DNA from: Fistulifera solaris
Taxonomy: Eukaryota > Bacillariophyta > Bacillariophyceae > Naviculales > Stauroneidaceae
Reading direction: 5' to 3'
Length of the DNA stretch: 64,000 nt
NCBI GenBank assembly: GCA_030295235.1
Contig: AP026150.1
Span: 62,001-126,000 of the forward strand
The position numbers and the translations under genes are program-made. Each line of letters starts with the position of its first letter. The stretch's first letter is position 1. Positions 33,870-45,241 of the stretch are shown piece after piece. The notes under the pieces are model-generated. The model made no database searches and was not told the DNA's origin. It saw only the letters and a list, made by a program, of their open reading frames with translations.

Positions 33870-34034
33870 ATGGGCTGCAATAGCTCTCGAGCTGCAGAAT
33901 TTCACGCCGAGTGCGTGGACGACAGCATCCATGCCATGCTGGCAAGAGAATTACGAAAAGCACAACAAAAGGGCAGAAGGTGTGCGGTTACAGACCAGCG
34001 CAACCGCATCCGCTTCTTCAAAAACCACCAGTGA
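33870..34034 (+). CDS. N-acylated microprotein, MGC family (paralog of 28753-28977)
   Basis: 54 residues, starting MGCNSSRAAEF. Gly2 and Ser6 fit N-myristoylation, and Cys3 fits palmitoylation. It shares DDSIH followed by a basic helix (LARELRKAQQKGRR) with the microprotein at 28753. The tail is basic here and acidic in the paralog. It is too short to stand out by length and lies in a region otherwise without genes. Confidence 0.5.
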   Translation: MGCNSSRAAEFHAECVDDSIHAMLARELRKAQQKGRRCAVTDQRNRIRFFKNHQ

Positions 34035-35594
34035 CGTGCACAGAAGACGATGACGATGATGAAGTCCAAACAACTCTTTGTTCGGTCAGCGGTAGCATAA
34101 CTGCCTAAAGACGGCACGTCGCCTGCTAGCGATCGAGTTCAGTGCATTAATCTTTGTTTCATTCTGTAAATCCCATAATGATAGAGAAAGTCTTTGACAT
34201 TTTAATGTCAACGGTGTCACCGCCATGGTCGATGGTCGTGTGTGACTGTGTGACGTTTATAGATTTCTTTGTAAAGTACTTTTCAACTGATACTATTTCG
34301 ACCCTTTCCTTTTGGTGTTACGTACTACGTACCTGGTAGTACTTGTAAGTGTAAGCGCATGCGCTACGAAAATGCAATTGCAATTTCGCTCCCTTGAACC
34401 GGTATGACTTTCATTCTCAAAAACTGGTACTAAATACTAAAGAACTAGGTAAACTGGTGCGGAACTCGGTAACTTTTCCGATGTTCGTCCACCATGGTGC
34501 CCTTTGGCTCTCAACTTTGTATTACTTCCTAACAATTGAGATCGACAAGAAGACCTAATCGGCCTTTGAATCATTCTTTAATCATAATCCATATCGCAGT
34601 TTTTCTGTCTTCTGTTCGTTGCTCTGTTAATTCAATTGAAGGCAACGTCCAAGAAAAAAACTACACTTCTTCCACAACAGCTAGTTGAATTGCCTTTTGA
34701 TGGCGATGGCCGACCTATAAATGGTTATCCAGCGTGAATTCTGTCGACGTCGAGCAGCATTGTGTTTGATGAATTGAAAAAGGATATCCGCCACACTAAA
34801 ATTCGAACCTGGTTTCTCGCATTCGCTCAAAATTATCGCTTCCAATCGTCGAACCGAAGACAGATTTGACATTAACAGGCTGAAAAATGCAGACTATTCA
34901 AGATTATTCAAAAGAATGAAGGGAAGAGATACTTGTCGTTTCAAGTCTTTTGTCCGGGACAACTTCCTTCCTGTTTGGACAGAAAAGTAGAGGCGGGCTC
35001 ACGAAGCAGGAAGAGAAGACGCTTCACGAGGCCATTTCCATCGCACGTCTGCGCCCATTTGTGACTTAAGCATGAGAATTGATTGGATCTATGACATTCC
35101 TAAACAAGCGAATGGGATGCAATGAAATGCATTCTTGTTGATTGACTTGCTTTCGTCGCTTGCGCCCCGTGAGCAAGTGGGAAATGGAATGTTGCGATCG
35201 TCGTCTTGCGTGACTGTTAATTCGACTGATATCATACCGGTACCGATACGATAGTGCAACTCAAATGGAATTCCAAATTCCATTGATTTGATTATTTTTC
35301 GAAGTTCCGCTTGCAACTTGCAACACGCACTTCAACTCTCAAAAACACGAATGCCATGCAGCTGTCCGAAACGAGACAACACACAAAATAAAGCAAACGA
35401 AACATTTAAAAAAATTCAAAGAAACACGCGCTAAAGTCTCTTCTTCTAATACCGAAGTCAACGGGCGAGTCACGGCAATCAATCGTTTTTGTAGAGGCAA
35501 ACGAAAAAGGCAGCGTCGAGACTGCACTTATCTCTTGTAGACTTCTCTGTGGCAAACTCGGAAAATCCATACTACACCCAATTAACAGCCGAGA
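34035..35594. other. Intergenic region, 1.56 kb
   Basis: TACCTGGTA at 34330-34338 is the only notable word. A 63-codon minus-strand frame (34681-34872) was considered and left out for lack of support. Confidence 0.4.
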
Positions 35595-36138
35595 ATGAGG
35601 ATGATGATTCAATCGCTTTTGCTACTTTTTTTGCTCGCTGGGCTTCCTTTCGCATGCAGCGTCCTATTACCATCGAGAGTTGAGCGCCACGATGGAAATC
35701 TTGACGAATGACACGGATTCGGAAAGTATTAAGAACGAAAAGGACACGGTAGCCAACACCAATTCCACCGAAACCAGTCCAAGTAAGAAACCTAAGGCTG
35801 CAACGATCGTAGCGAATGAAGACGACGCCAAGTCATCGAAAAAGCCTATTAACAGTTCGACCGCCGTCATCCCCGGACAACAGGAAACAAACTATGTCAA
35901 CACTTCCATTTCGCAGTGGGATATTACCAACAAATCCATGATCTCTATGAATGAGTCTGTTTCAGAAAATAGTGGCTTTCTTCCCAAAGAACGACCACAA
36001 TCGACGGGATGGCTGCAGTCGTGTTTGGGGATTTTTCTGGGCTTGGCAGTCATTCTCTTTGGTCTTACGGCGCATCAGAAATACCGAAAGCGCCGGCATT
36101 ATGAGAATGCTCCCGAAATGCAAACTCTCGTGGTGTGA
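35595..36138 (+). CDS. Type I membrane glycoprotein-like protein, unknown
   Basis: ATG 35595 starts MRMMIQSLLLLF, a signal peptide. A T7 run near 35628 separates this from the main frame (from about 35632), which reads SHAASYYHRELSATMEILTN. The ectodomain is Ser/Thr/acidic with several Asn-x-Ser/Thr sites, followed by a membrane segment (LQSCLGIFLGLAVILFGLTA) and a short basic tail (KYRKRRHYENAPEMQTLVV). Topology is inferred; no family is recognised. If the T7 run is real, translation could start at the internal ATG 35692. Confidence 0.5.
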
Positions 36139-36393
36139 TGACAGGCCTTTGCTACGCTTTTTTATAATCTATTCCGCATGCAATACCTTAAACAGCACTA
36201 ACAGGATCTCCTCCATTTTCCTCTTCGCTTTGCTGAAATTATACGAAATAAACTGCACTAGTTATATTAGTGATCGTTGTTGGTATAAACGATATGATCC
36301 AAAAGAAAAAAGATCGATAGCACGTGTTCAATTGATATAATTAACAGAATGTTCTATGTGACTTCACAGCGCGTTTCATAGGGGATTGCGTTC

Positions 36394-36636
36394 CTATTGC
36401 AGCGGAGTGCACGAATCTTTCGAAGATGAAGCATTTACATGATTGCAAGTATCATCGAAGCCGTCCTTGATCAGTTCCAAAGCCTCATCAAGCACACCGA
36501 TTAACAGACGACGGCGCTGACTGATGTCACGCGTATGGGACGGCACTCGGGGTGATGTGCCTTCCGCTGAAGTGCGATGCCGATCGGCGAATGAATTAGG
36601 CGTCGCGGACGGAATGGGGATACTCTTGAGATCCAT
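36394..36636 (-). CDS. Small hydrophilic protein, paralog of 37412-37651
   Basis: 80 residues, MDLKSIPIPSATPNSFADRH. The C-terminal half, SQRRRLLIGVLDEALELIKD, matches the spacing of the neighbouring ORF (SARRVIRLLEEALALVDDC): a basic start, an amphipathic helix with an E/D-EAL core and an acidic turn. An upstream in-frame ATG at 36861 exists but adds a non-conserved stretch. No family is recognised. Confidence 0.5.
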   Translation of the reverse strand: MDLKSIPIPSATPNSFADRHRTSAEGTSPRVPSHTRDISQRRRLLIGVLDEALELIKDGFDDTCNHVNASSSKDSCTPLQ

Positions 36637-37411
36637 TATTCGAAGGCAAGTTTTGATAAGAAAACGAACGACGGATTCGATTTTTTTGTGGGAATATGAT
36701 GGAACGACTCTAAAGAGGTAGAAGCCTACTGAGCTGGTTTTGGGACTCGAGAAAAGGTGAGATTTGAGTGGCCTCCAGCGGACATGGAAATAATTTCTCC
36801 GCGCCTTGTCACTTGTCACTCCTCCCAAATCACAAACGATGAAGAACTGAACTTTGATCAATAATGACAGTTGTTGTTGGTGACTGAGTTAGTACTAAAT
36901 AATTAAAAAAACGAAGACAAACGTATCAACAAGATACAAGTACAAGTACCGGTACCGGATCCTTACCTACAAAGTAGAGACCTGCAGAGAAGCCACTATG
37001 CACACACTCTACAGCAACCGGAAAATGAAGTGAATTGGAAATTGGGTGCCTGGTGCGTTTTGTGAGTTGCAAACAAGAAACGGACTTCGACATTCGAAGA
37101 GATGACGACGATCTCGAACGGAGTGAGCTATTCCAACATCAAGATTTGGTCTTCGATTGAAAGGGATGGGGTGAGCTGATAACGGTTTGATCTTTACATT
37201 TAAATTTAAAACGAAAACTCGAATTGCTCCTCCATCACGAGGTACTAGGCAATTTAAAGAAAACTGCATCGATTACTAAGCTCAAAGGAATAAAATGTAA
37301 AAACTAGCCCAAGGCTGACAATATGTTTCGTGCCGGAATCGCAAGCATTGAAACTCCAGTCGCGCGGTTCATGTAGCGGCAAGATGCCTCTCAGGGGCAT
37401 GGCTTCCGCCT

Positions 37412-37651
37412 TTACTGATCGTGCTCCACTTGTTGATCTAAACTGGTGTTTTGCTGCGAAACAAAAAATTCTTCACAGTCGTCTACCAAAGCAAGTGCTT
37501 CCTCGAGAAGACGGATAACCCGTCTTGCCGAAAAGTTTCGTGACGACTCGCTCTGACAAGCCAAGCGCCTTGACGAATCAAACGGCAAAGCTCCTGACGA
37601 CATGAAAAGTCGTCGATTCAGGGGTGTAGCGGGTGAATTTTGCTTAGTCAT
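37412..37651 (-). CDS. Small hydrophilic protein, paralog of 36394-36636
   Basis: 79 residues, MTKQNSPATPLNRRLFMSSG. Shares the C-terminal helix (RRVIRLLEEALALVDDCEEF) with the ORF 0.8 kb away on the same strand. Similar length, same orientation and shared helix suggest a tandem duplicate pair that has diverged in the Ser/Pro-rich N-terminal half. Confidence 0.5.
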   Translation of the reverse strand: MTKQNSPATPLNRRLFMSSGALPFDSSRRLACQSESSRNFSARRVIRLLEEALALVDDCEEFFVSQQNTSLDQQVEHDQ

Positions 37652-38186
37652 GGTTTCCAGATTTTTGCAATGAATGATGCAATAATGCCTTTTGATTTTG
37701 TGGTGGAAGCGATTTGGTTGGAAGTCGATGGAACGATGATGCACGTCCAATTGCCGACAAAAGATAAATCCGTCATTTGCCACCTCGGACAAAAACACAA
37801 AACACCTCAGAACTCTCGGATAATATCCCAGAGGGGCATGTTAACGGTCGAAAAACATAAAGTTAACCCCCTTCTAGAGAGTCAAATAGGCAAAAGGTAC
37901 AAGTGTGATGAAGAACATGTTGAAGATGACCGAACGTCATCCGTTCATTTTCTACGTCTTATTTCCGCTTTTCCGTTTCTCCGGGGCAAAGAAGGCCCAG
38001 AGTCGCACCCGACACCCTACTCTGACATCAAGTAGGTACCGGTATTCATGTGACGCCTGATACGTGATTTGGAGATTTGCGATCCGCGATCTGCGATCGT
38101 CGGCATGTCGTCGGTCGTCGCTGCGTTGTATCGCTTAATGCAGGTGTAGAATGTAGAAGTAATACTAATATTATTCAAAAGATCTA

Positions 38187-40187
38187 ATGATTGTTATCTA
38201 CCGGCTACTATTAATTCTTCATATATGCGCTCGGCTTGCTAAATCATTTTTTATTCAAGAAATTAGCGCTCTTGCTTCGAGGCCACTCACAAAATGCACG
38301 TTAATAAAGGAACAGATCTCTTTATTTGCAACCCACGAGCCGCGCATTCAAGGTCTCATGGAGGATGATGATTTTCATCGAAAGAACGTGTACAATGAAG
38401 TCCTCAATCAATTGCGACAGGAATTTCCCTACTTGTTGCAAAAACCGCTTTCCACTTCTTTTCTGGCCCCCGATATTGAATTGAATATCGGAGACTCGTC
38501 CAGTATACCATTAGCTTCCTCTAGAGAGGAGCTGCTTCGTCTCCAACAAATAGTGATTTTGACGCTTCGGGCTGGAAATTTGGTGCAATTTCAGCCACCT
38601 GTAGTCCAGTGTCAGTTCGGGTGTCTTCTAAACAATACGAATTTTGCTAGGGTACGCTGGCGAGTTGACTTGACAGCTTCTCCACAACAACCAGTTTTGT
38701 TTGATGGAGAGTCAGTAGTCCAGCTCAATGGAACATCGATTGATACGCTTCGTCTAGAAAGTGTGAATTTCAATGGTCAACCACAAGATGCCGTCACAAT
38801 CGGCCGCTTTCTGTCGTCGAGTCGAAGAGCGGTGCAGCAAGTACAAAATTCACCGCTTCTGCAGCCGTTCCTGACTTCACTGTCTCCTTTACTCGATACT
38901 CTCATGCTATCTTCGTCTTCAAATAGTTCTCGTGGAGAGTCTTTGTCGGAAGAATCCTCGTCTACTTTCTTGATATGCTCAATCAACTCGACGAACGGAG
39001 CAAATACAACTACAAAAAGTAACACGGGAACAGATTGGGTACCATTACAGGAAAGTTCTAGCAACTCGTCTCTCTTTCCTTTACCAGGCACTGAATCTTG
39101 GTACAAGTACGCAGCATTTCACAAGCGTGCTCAACAATTTTGCAAGGAAGTGCTACCAGCTCTACAAGATGGGACAGTCGACGAAACGTGCTTTGCCAGT
39201 GCAGCATGTCTTAGCACTAATGATATACGTGTCAGGAATCCACGACGATTTTATCAAACTTTGGCAATTGGGCGACAACAATCGGGTGCGCAATTTCAGT
39301 GCACGAAAATACGGGCTTTTTGGAAAAACAACATTGTGGAAGTCTCGTATACGACTACTATTCCATCTCTACCTTCGCCGTTGCGATTCCGAGGTGTAGA
39401 TATATTTCAATTGAATGATAAGGACCCCGTCCAAATAGCAAATATTCGCCAAGTAAAGTTTCAAAATGAGGACCCTTCGAGTACCTGGGACGGTACGCTC
39501 GTCATGAAAAGTTTAGCCAAAGCGGTAGAAACGGGACGTCCTGAAACGTGGGCGGACTTTATTTTGTTGCCCAAGGCGGGAAAATCCAGGTCTCTTTCTA
39601 CAAAATCGCGATCAGATACTGCAGCTGCGATAATCTACCGCATCATGGAACGGCTACATATTGACTTAAGGCAGCTGGTTGTGCAAAATAAGACGGCGGT
39701 GGTGCCAGCTAGCAATTATCTTGATGAGACGGTGCAGCTTACAGGTTATTTAAATGAAACACTGGTCAAAGGATCTGTACTATACTCAAGAAGTATTCTA
39801 CTTGCCGTGCAATCATTGAAGGCAGCGCTTGGTAGTAATCAGATAAAGTCCAAAAGAACGCCAGCTGTACGGATTGAATTGACCGATAATGGCAATGTCC
39901 GATGTGCCTTGACATTATTCTTGCAGGTCGTTGGAGTTCCTGCGTCAGTAAACGTACCGGTGAAGCTGCAAATCGATTTCGAATATGTTACGGACCCTGA
40001 CTCGGGTAGAATCATCCAGCATCGGTTGCTCGAATCACGCATCAATGGTCAGCTAACACCGGGAGACGTCATCTCGCGTTGGATCCGACGATTTACAGAT
40101 CCTTCATCAAAGCGATCGGAAGAGGAAGACTGGCTAGGTAGTGCTCTTGATACCATCAAATGGATGAGATCATTACGTTCTGAATGA
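38187..40187 (+). CDS. Plastid-like protein with two NTF2/DUF2358-like domains
   Basis: 666 residues, intact. The start is a signal peptide (MIVIYRLLLILHICARLAKS) followed by Phe-Phe, similar to a diatom plastid-targeting boundary. Two similar alpha+beta regions are seen: residues about 70-220 (EFPYLLQKPL ... RVRWRVDLTASPQQPVLFDG ... TIDTLRLESVNF-like) and about 310-470 (SWYKYAAFHKRAQQF ... AFWKNNIVEVSYTTTIP ... IANIRQVKFQN). The pattern of a helix-rich start, then WR/beta strands ending in 'L-x-x-V-x-F' recalls DUF2358/SnoaL-like NTF2 folds. A third region (540-650) is unassigned. Ser/Asn-rich linker between domains. Function unknown. Confidence 0.55.
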   Translation: MIVIYRLLLILHICARLAKSFFIQEISALASRPLTKCTLIKEQISLFATHEPRIQGLMEDDDFHRKNVYNEVLNQLRQEFPYLLQKPLSTSFLAPDIELNIGDSSSIPLASSREELLRLQQIVILTLRAGNLVQFQPPVVQCQFGCLLNNTNFARVRWRVDLTASPQQPVLFDGESVVQLNGTSIDTLRLESVNFNGQPQDAVTIGRFLSSSRRAVQQVQNSPLLQPFLTSLSPLLDTLMLSSSSNSSRGESLSEESSSTFLICSINSTNGANTTTKSNTGTDWVPLQESSSNSSLFPLPGTESWYKYAAFHKRAQQFCKEVLPALQDGTVDETCFASAACLSTNDIRVRNPRRFYQTLAIGRQQSGAQFQCTKIRAFWKNNIVEVSYTTTIPSLPSPLRFRGVDIFQLNDKDPVQIANIRQVKFQNEDPSSTWDGTLVMKSLAKAVETGRPETWADFILLPKAGKSRSLSTKSRSDTAAAIIYRIMERLHIDLRQLVVQNKTAVVPASNYLDETVQLTGYLNETLVKGSVLYSRSILLAVQSLKAALGSNQIKSKRTPAVRIELTDNGNVRCALTLFLQVVGVPASVNVPVKLQIDFEYVTDPDSGRIIQHRLLESRINGQLTPGDVISRWIRRFTDPSSKRSEEEDWLGSALDTIKWMRSLRSE

Positions 40188-40587
40188 ATCAACGTTAGTC
40201 TGCTACGACTAACCGGCTTGAAATCACGTTGATTATTCCACACCATCGCACCTAGTACCATCTTTCATCCCTTTTGTTCTTACAAAAACGTCAAGAATAG
40301 TCTAGCTACTGTTATGGTTCGATTGAGACGAAGGACAAAGAGCCGTCTTCAAAACTTCCCTCCGATTGTTCAGAACTTGCGGGATGGGTACACTCTGACT
40401 GACACTACCTTATCGAGAACACGAACAACGTCTTGATGTCGTCTTCTTTGGATGTGACCCTGCCAAGAGCAAGGATTCCTTTTTTCTTTCATTCATTTGC
40501 TCTGATACTTTTGAAGAAAACGCACCTGCACTAACATCCCTCCACGTGACTCTTGTATTTGCGGACTGAAGTTACAAAGATTATAGC

Positions 40588-42523
40588 ATGGGAGTCTTTA
40601 TAGATTCGATCGACGAAGCGGTCAACGAATCACCCGTCGGGCGCTTCTTTGAGCTCAAAGAACGAGGCAGCAAGTTATCGATCGAGTTTCGTGGAGCATT
40701 GGCCACTTTTATGAGCATGGCCTACATTCTTGCCGTCAATCCGCGCATTATTTCCGATAGTGGCGGCCCGTGTCCCGTTCCGGAAAGCGGGAACTTGTTT
40801 GATCCAGAATATTCCTCATGCATTGAGGGCGTCAAAAAGGAATTGATTACATCTACAGCTCTAGCCAGTATGTTCGGCTGCTTCGCGATGGGACTCGGTG
40901 CAAACTTGCCAGTGGCTTTAGCACCGGGTATGGGCATGAACGGTACGTATAGTCTTAATAAAATGCCGCTTTCCATCGGCATTTCTATTCTTACTGGTAC
41001 TTGCGATGTATCTTTCAGCTTACTTCACGTACAGGTCAGTAGACTTTGCGTTTTTTGAAGTCGTTGTTGCTTGCTTTCACTGACAAATCTGCCTCCATTT
41101 TCATACAGTGTGGTTGGATTCCGCGGAACAGGCAATATTTCTTATGAATCCGCATGCACCGCTGTCTTGATTGAAGGCTTTATTTTCCTTTTCCTTGCTG
41201 TTACTGGTATTCGTTACTGGATCATCAAGTTTATTCCTGAACCGGTTCGCTTCGCTACGCCAGCGGCCATTGGAGCGTTTCTGGCGCATTTGGGATTGCA
41301 AACAGCGGAAGGAATCGGATTGGTGGTCTCGGACATTGCGACGGCTGTGACGTTAGGAGCGTGTCCGCTGTCGAAACGGACCCCGATTGTGGCGCTAACA
41401 CCTGATTGTGCGGCCAATACAAACTTTTGCGTGACGAGCGATGCTTACACTTGTGACGATGAAGGGGGAGTCATGACATCAGCCATGACATGGCTTGGAC
41501 TTCTGGGTATGGTTATCATGCTCATCTTGCTTGCGTACAGGTAAGAGAAGCAACATGTATCTATACAAATATTTGCTAGAATATAAAGGTAAAAAGTCTC
41601 ACCATTTTCACTTCACTTCTCTGCAATCACAAGATGGCGCTCGGCTTTTATTGTTGGTATCTCGTTTGTCACATTTATCTCGTGGTTCCGTGACACTGCT
41701 GTTACATATTTCCCGAATGACGACATCGGTGATGCACGATTCGAGTATTTCAAACAGGTTGTCTCGATAGAGCCCTTGGATAAAGTTTTAGCACCCTTCA
41801 CCAATGAGTTGAGCGACGCCGGTGTGGCTTTATTTACCTTTCTTTACGTCGACTTTCTTGACACCAGTGTAAGGCTTATGTTTGTCTCTATTCAGTCCAT
41901 GTCCAGACACTCATCGTGCTTTTATTTTCAGGGAACACTTTTAGGAATTGTGTCAGCAATGGGCTACGTGAACGAGGAAGGAGACTTCTCCAAATCGCAT
42001 TTTGCCTACAGCGCCGATGCTCTTGCTACCATTTTTGGCAGTATTTTTGGCCTCAGCCCTGTAACATCTTACATCGAAAGTGGCAGTGGTGTGGAAGCTG
42101 GCAGTCGCACAGGTCTGACTGCCGTATTTTGTGGCTTTTTTCTTCTTTCTGAGTTTATTCTTTGCGCCGATTATTGCCAGTATTCCAGCCTGGGCCATCG
42201 GAGGTGCTTTGATCATTGTAGGCTCCCTGATGGCACGCAGTTTGGCTAAGGTCAAATGGTATGATATCACTGACGCGGCGACGGCTTTTATAACGGTGAT
42301 GGTGATGCCCTTGACGTACTCTATTGCGTATGGGCTCATTGCCGGTATCGGAACATATGTCGTCCTACAAGGAACCTTCCATTTTCTTACTCTGTTTGGT
42401 ATTGAAAAGCCTGTATTCGAGGATCCTGAGCTTTCGCAACAAGAGAAATCAGTCGACCAGACGAACTCTACCAAGAAAGACGAGAAAAGCGACGAGGAGG
42501 ATGCTGATGATGAAAATGCTTGA
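40588..42523 (+). CDS. AzgA-type purine (adenine/guanine/hypoxanthine) permease
   Basis: Five exons: 40588-40942, 41019-41034, 41109-41540, 41634-41868, 41932-42523. The second exon is only 16 nt and encodes part of NAYFTYSVVG, restoring the family motif GMGMNAYFTY. Other signatures are EFRGALATFMSMAYILAVNP, RFATPAAIGAFLAHLGLQ, and IESGSGVEAGSRTGLTAV. A frame change in the last exon is cured by one more T in a run of six (42136-42141), giving FFFFLSLFFAPIIASIPAWA. About 12 membrane segments are expected. AzgA-family carriers (NCS2/AzgA) import purines with protons. The C-terminal tail is acidic. Confidence 0.88.
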
Positions 42524-42816
42524 GATATATGTACTTGGAAGCGAAACCTCAATGTAATGCAATATGATTTTTATAGGTGTCAGACGTTTCTGTATAACAA
42601 ACAATCCATGAAGCAAAAAAAATAAGGATGTGGACGTCGTGATCATGATTGCTTTGGATTTAGAACTGTAGGGGATTACACCGATAATGTAAAACACCTT
42701 CTATCTGTTGTGACTTTTTTGTAAAGAATAATGTACACCGAAGCGGTCTGGCGTGCCAACGAGTACCAGGTAGTTTTCACAAAAGCATTTCTTGACATCA
42801 TTTGAAATACGGAGTA

Positions 42817-42881
42817 CCTCGGAGTAGTTCTTATCACAACGTCGAGAGAGAGAGAGAGAGAGAGAGAGGACAGCATGCAGA
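42817..42881. repeat. (GA)n microsatellite before start codon
   Basis: A GA array at about 42844-42868 lies 14 bp upstream of the ATG at 42882, and follows TACGGAGTA at 42808-42816. Confidence 0.8.
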
Positions 42882-44577
42882 ATGAACCAGCTTCAACACG
42901 AGGAGACAGAAAGCCTCACTAAAAATCCGAAACTGTTGTCGTTCTACGTTCGGGGGCGACGCCGTGGTGCTGGAGCACTTGCTTTCCTTGTTGGCCTTTC
43001 TATCATCGTTTTTCGTACTTTTACGAGACTTGGTCCGCGGGTTGACTTGGTTGTGTCTAGAAATGAGGAAACAAACTCTGGTCGGCATTACGATGATTCG
43101 TTCTGTTACATGGCTGGCAAGGCACCACTTGATCGAGCGATTGATATAATCGAGCTTGGACGACGCGCTAAAGTAGGTCTCAATCATTCCAATCCGCAAC
43201 AAGCCGTTACTTCGTTAAACCAAACGGCCGCAGCATTCCCACAATCACCGGCAAAAATCTTGGAAAAGTGGCCGAGAGACCACAATAATTGGTTCTTTGC
43301 GGTGACGTTTGATTTTCTAGCAATCGATACTTCCGGACACCCGATGAATGGGGGAGGGGATGAGTTTGTTCTGACTCTTCAGGGCTGGTCCTCGGAATAT
43401 TCCTTCAAAACATCTGTATACGCAAAGGATCTTCATAATGGAACTTATCAACTTACAGCCACTCTACCAAGACACCGAATCGAGCATATGAATGCCACGC
43501 TGATGCATTATTATACGGGTTACGAGGGATTTGGCTATTACGGTATCCAAGGCAGCAACTATAGAGGCATATCAATTGATTTAAATCACGGTCCACTGAT
43601 GGTTGAATTGCCGGAAAACATTCTTGTCTTTCTACAAAACTTACATGAAACGAAAACTCTACCATCCGCGTTGCAAGCTCGCCCTCTTTGCCAGCCGACA
43701 CAGGAAGGTGTTGATCAGCTCATGGCTGGCATGTGGATAGAGCAAGGGGTGCTTTTCTACGATGATTTGTCGCTCGAAGCTAAGTGGGAACCATTTTGCT
43801 GCCAACCTCCGACGGCAAAAAAAGTCGGACGAAATTCAATTTTTCCGGATTGGATCGTCTACAATGCCATTGCCGTCCGTGCACGTGGGTGACGCTTACA
43901 ACCTTCAGCGTCCGTTTCATGAGCGATGGGTCGATGCTTTGTTGAGTACGCTTCCGCCCGCCACCGTCAATGATACAGTTTTATTTTCGGCTGGACTTCA
44001 TCAAATTCTGTACGGATACAATACAGAGACCGCGGCGATGCTCGTAAAACGTATGATATGTCAGATTGCTGCCGTTTTTCCTGGGAAAATCATATATCTT
44101 GGACCGTGCCCTATCCAGCAACAACTTTTTCGCAAGATTGACATGACGGATCAGCACGTGCTTCTTTTGAATGCAATGCTTAGAAGTGAACTCTTTGATG
44201 ACCATGGCGGTCAGTTACACTCGTTATGTCACGGTGTTGACTTGGCTACAATGGTTTCCTATCCCGACACAGAAAGCGGTGCTCTTTTGGATCCAGAAAA
44301 GACACGGGGTGCGTTGGAAAGACTGCGGCAACGAATACCGGAGACGGAATCGGAATTCACATTGGTTAACAAACTTCGTTCATCACAGACAGATTACTCC
44401 AACCGCACGCTTTACTTCGCTGAGATTCACGACTTTTTGCGTCCTAGACCCGAGACCTACCGCGAAAACGACAAAGTCCACGATCTTCGCCAATTCGACA
44501 AGGGCATGCTTTTCTTTGGTGCTCATTCGACGGTAATTGAACACTTGATGATTCTGAGGACCTTAGGCGACTTTTAG
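42882..44577 (+). CDS. Type II membrane protein, possible SGNH/PC-esterase-like
   Basis: ATG 42882 gives a short cytoplasmic tail, then a basic stretch (RGRRRGAGALAF) and one hydrophobic segment (LVGLSIIVFRTF), so a type II Golgi/ER topology is likely. Many Asn-x-Ser/Thr sites follow. The lumenal part starts with HYDDSFCYMAGKAPLDRA and continues to a frame change near 43845 (T5 run). It then reads LPSVHVGDAYNLQRPFHERW, VLFSAGLHQILYGYN and FPGKIIYLGPCPIQQQLF, and ends IEHLMILRTLGDF. The VGD motif and FPGKI...GP layout loosely recall PC-esterase-type SGNH enzymes, but the usual Ser after GD is Ala. Function is uncertain. Confidence 0.5.
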
Positions 44578-44855
44578 AAACCAGGAGCCTGTGCAGCTCT
44601 GTTGTTGTTTTCGCCTAAGAGAGACTACTACGTAGTGAAAGGCTCGTTCAGGTCTGTAAAACTTAAGGCGAGGAGAGAAAATCCGCCCTCGATGACAGTT
44701 ATCTCATAGCCTTAGTCGACCAGGGGTACTGCAGATGTCTGGCCGCCGCCCACATTTTTACCACGATCGTCGTCGTCTCTTTTGGTGTAATAAAATACAA
44801 GATACAAGTACATTTCCTCCCAATTCAAATCGTCTCACCATTATTCTTTTTACCA
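44578..44855. other. Intergenic region
   Basis: No supported feature is seen. Confidence 0.4.
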
Positions 44856-45241
44856 ATGAGTTCACTAAAGAAGCTTCCTCCTGAAGTCGTGCGCGAGCTG
44901 TTACGGCACGTTAATAAGGCGCCGAAAAAGGCGCCCCGCCTCAGCCGTCACAAACGTCGTCCACGATGAAATGGGTTCTTGGGGGTTGTCTTACTTTGAC
45001 AGCAGCAGCAGGCTCATTTCCACTCGTGGCACATTGGTGGATAGGAAATTTAAACGAAAAGGATGAAGCATTGACGGCGCCTCAAGTACGAAGGGGTGCG
45101 TTTATGAATTCGGGGTCCAAAGATGTCGGCAAGGACCCAAATTGGGATTTTCGAACAGGACAATATAAGAAAGATGCAGGATATCATGCCATATACCAAG
45201 AGGATGAGGAGCAAAAGAAAAAGAAAAAAGCTATCTGCTGA
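44856..45241 (+). CDS. Small membrane-anchored protein, unknown
   Basis: ATG 44856 starts MSSLKKLPPEVVRELLRH and would stop at 44967; ATG 44966 overlaps it by four bases and opens MKWVLGGCLTLTAAAGSFPL, an N-terminal hydrophobic helix. Joined by one base, the two make a coherent ~128-residue protein with a basic, amphipathic N-terminus (possible mitochondrial presequence), one membrane segment and a conserved-looking tail (RRGAFMNSGSKDVGKDPNWD, Lys run at the end). Either a frame error or two overlapping ORFs; the joined form is preferred. No family is assigned. Confidence 0.45.

Noticed and set aside
34681-34872. 63-codon minus-strand frame in the 34-35.6 kb gap
   Set aside because: No motif, no paralog and no upstream signal; could be chance.
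42844-42868. GA array as a promoter GAGA element
   Set aside because: Position fits, but a plain dinucleotide microsatellite explains it and no second example supports a role.
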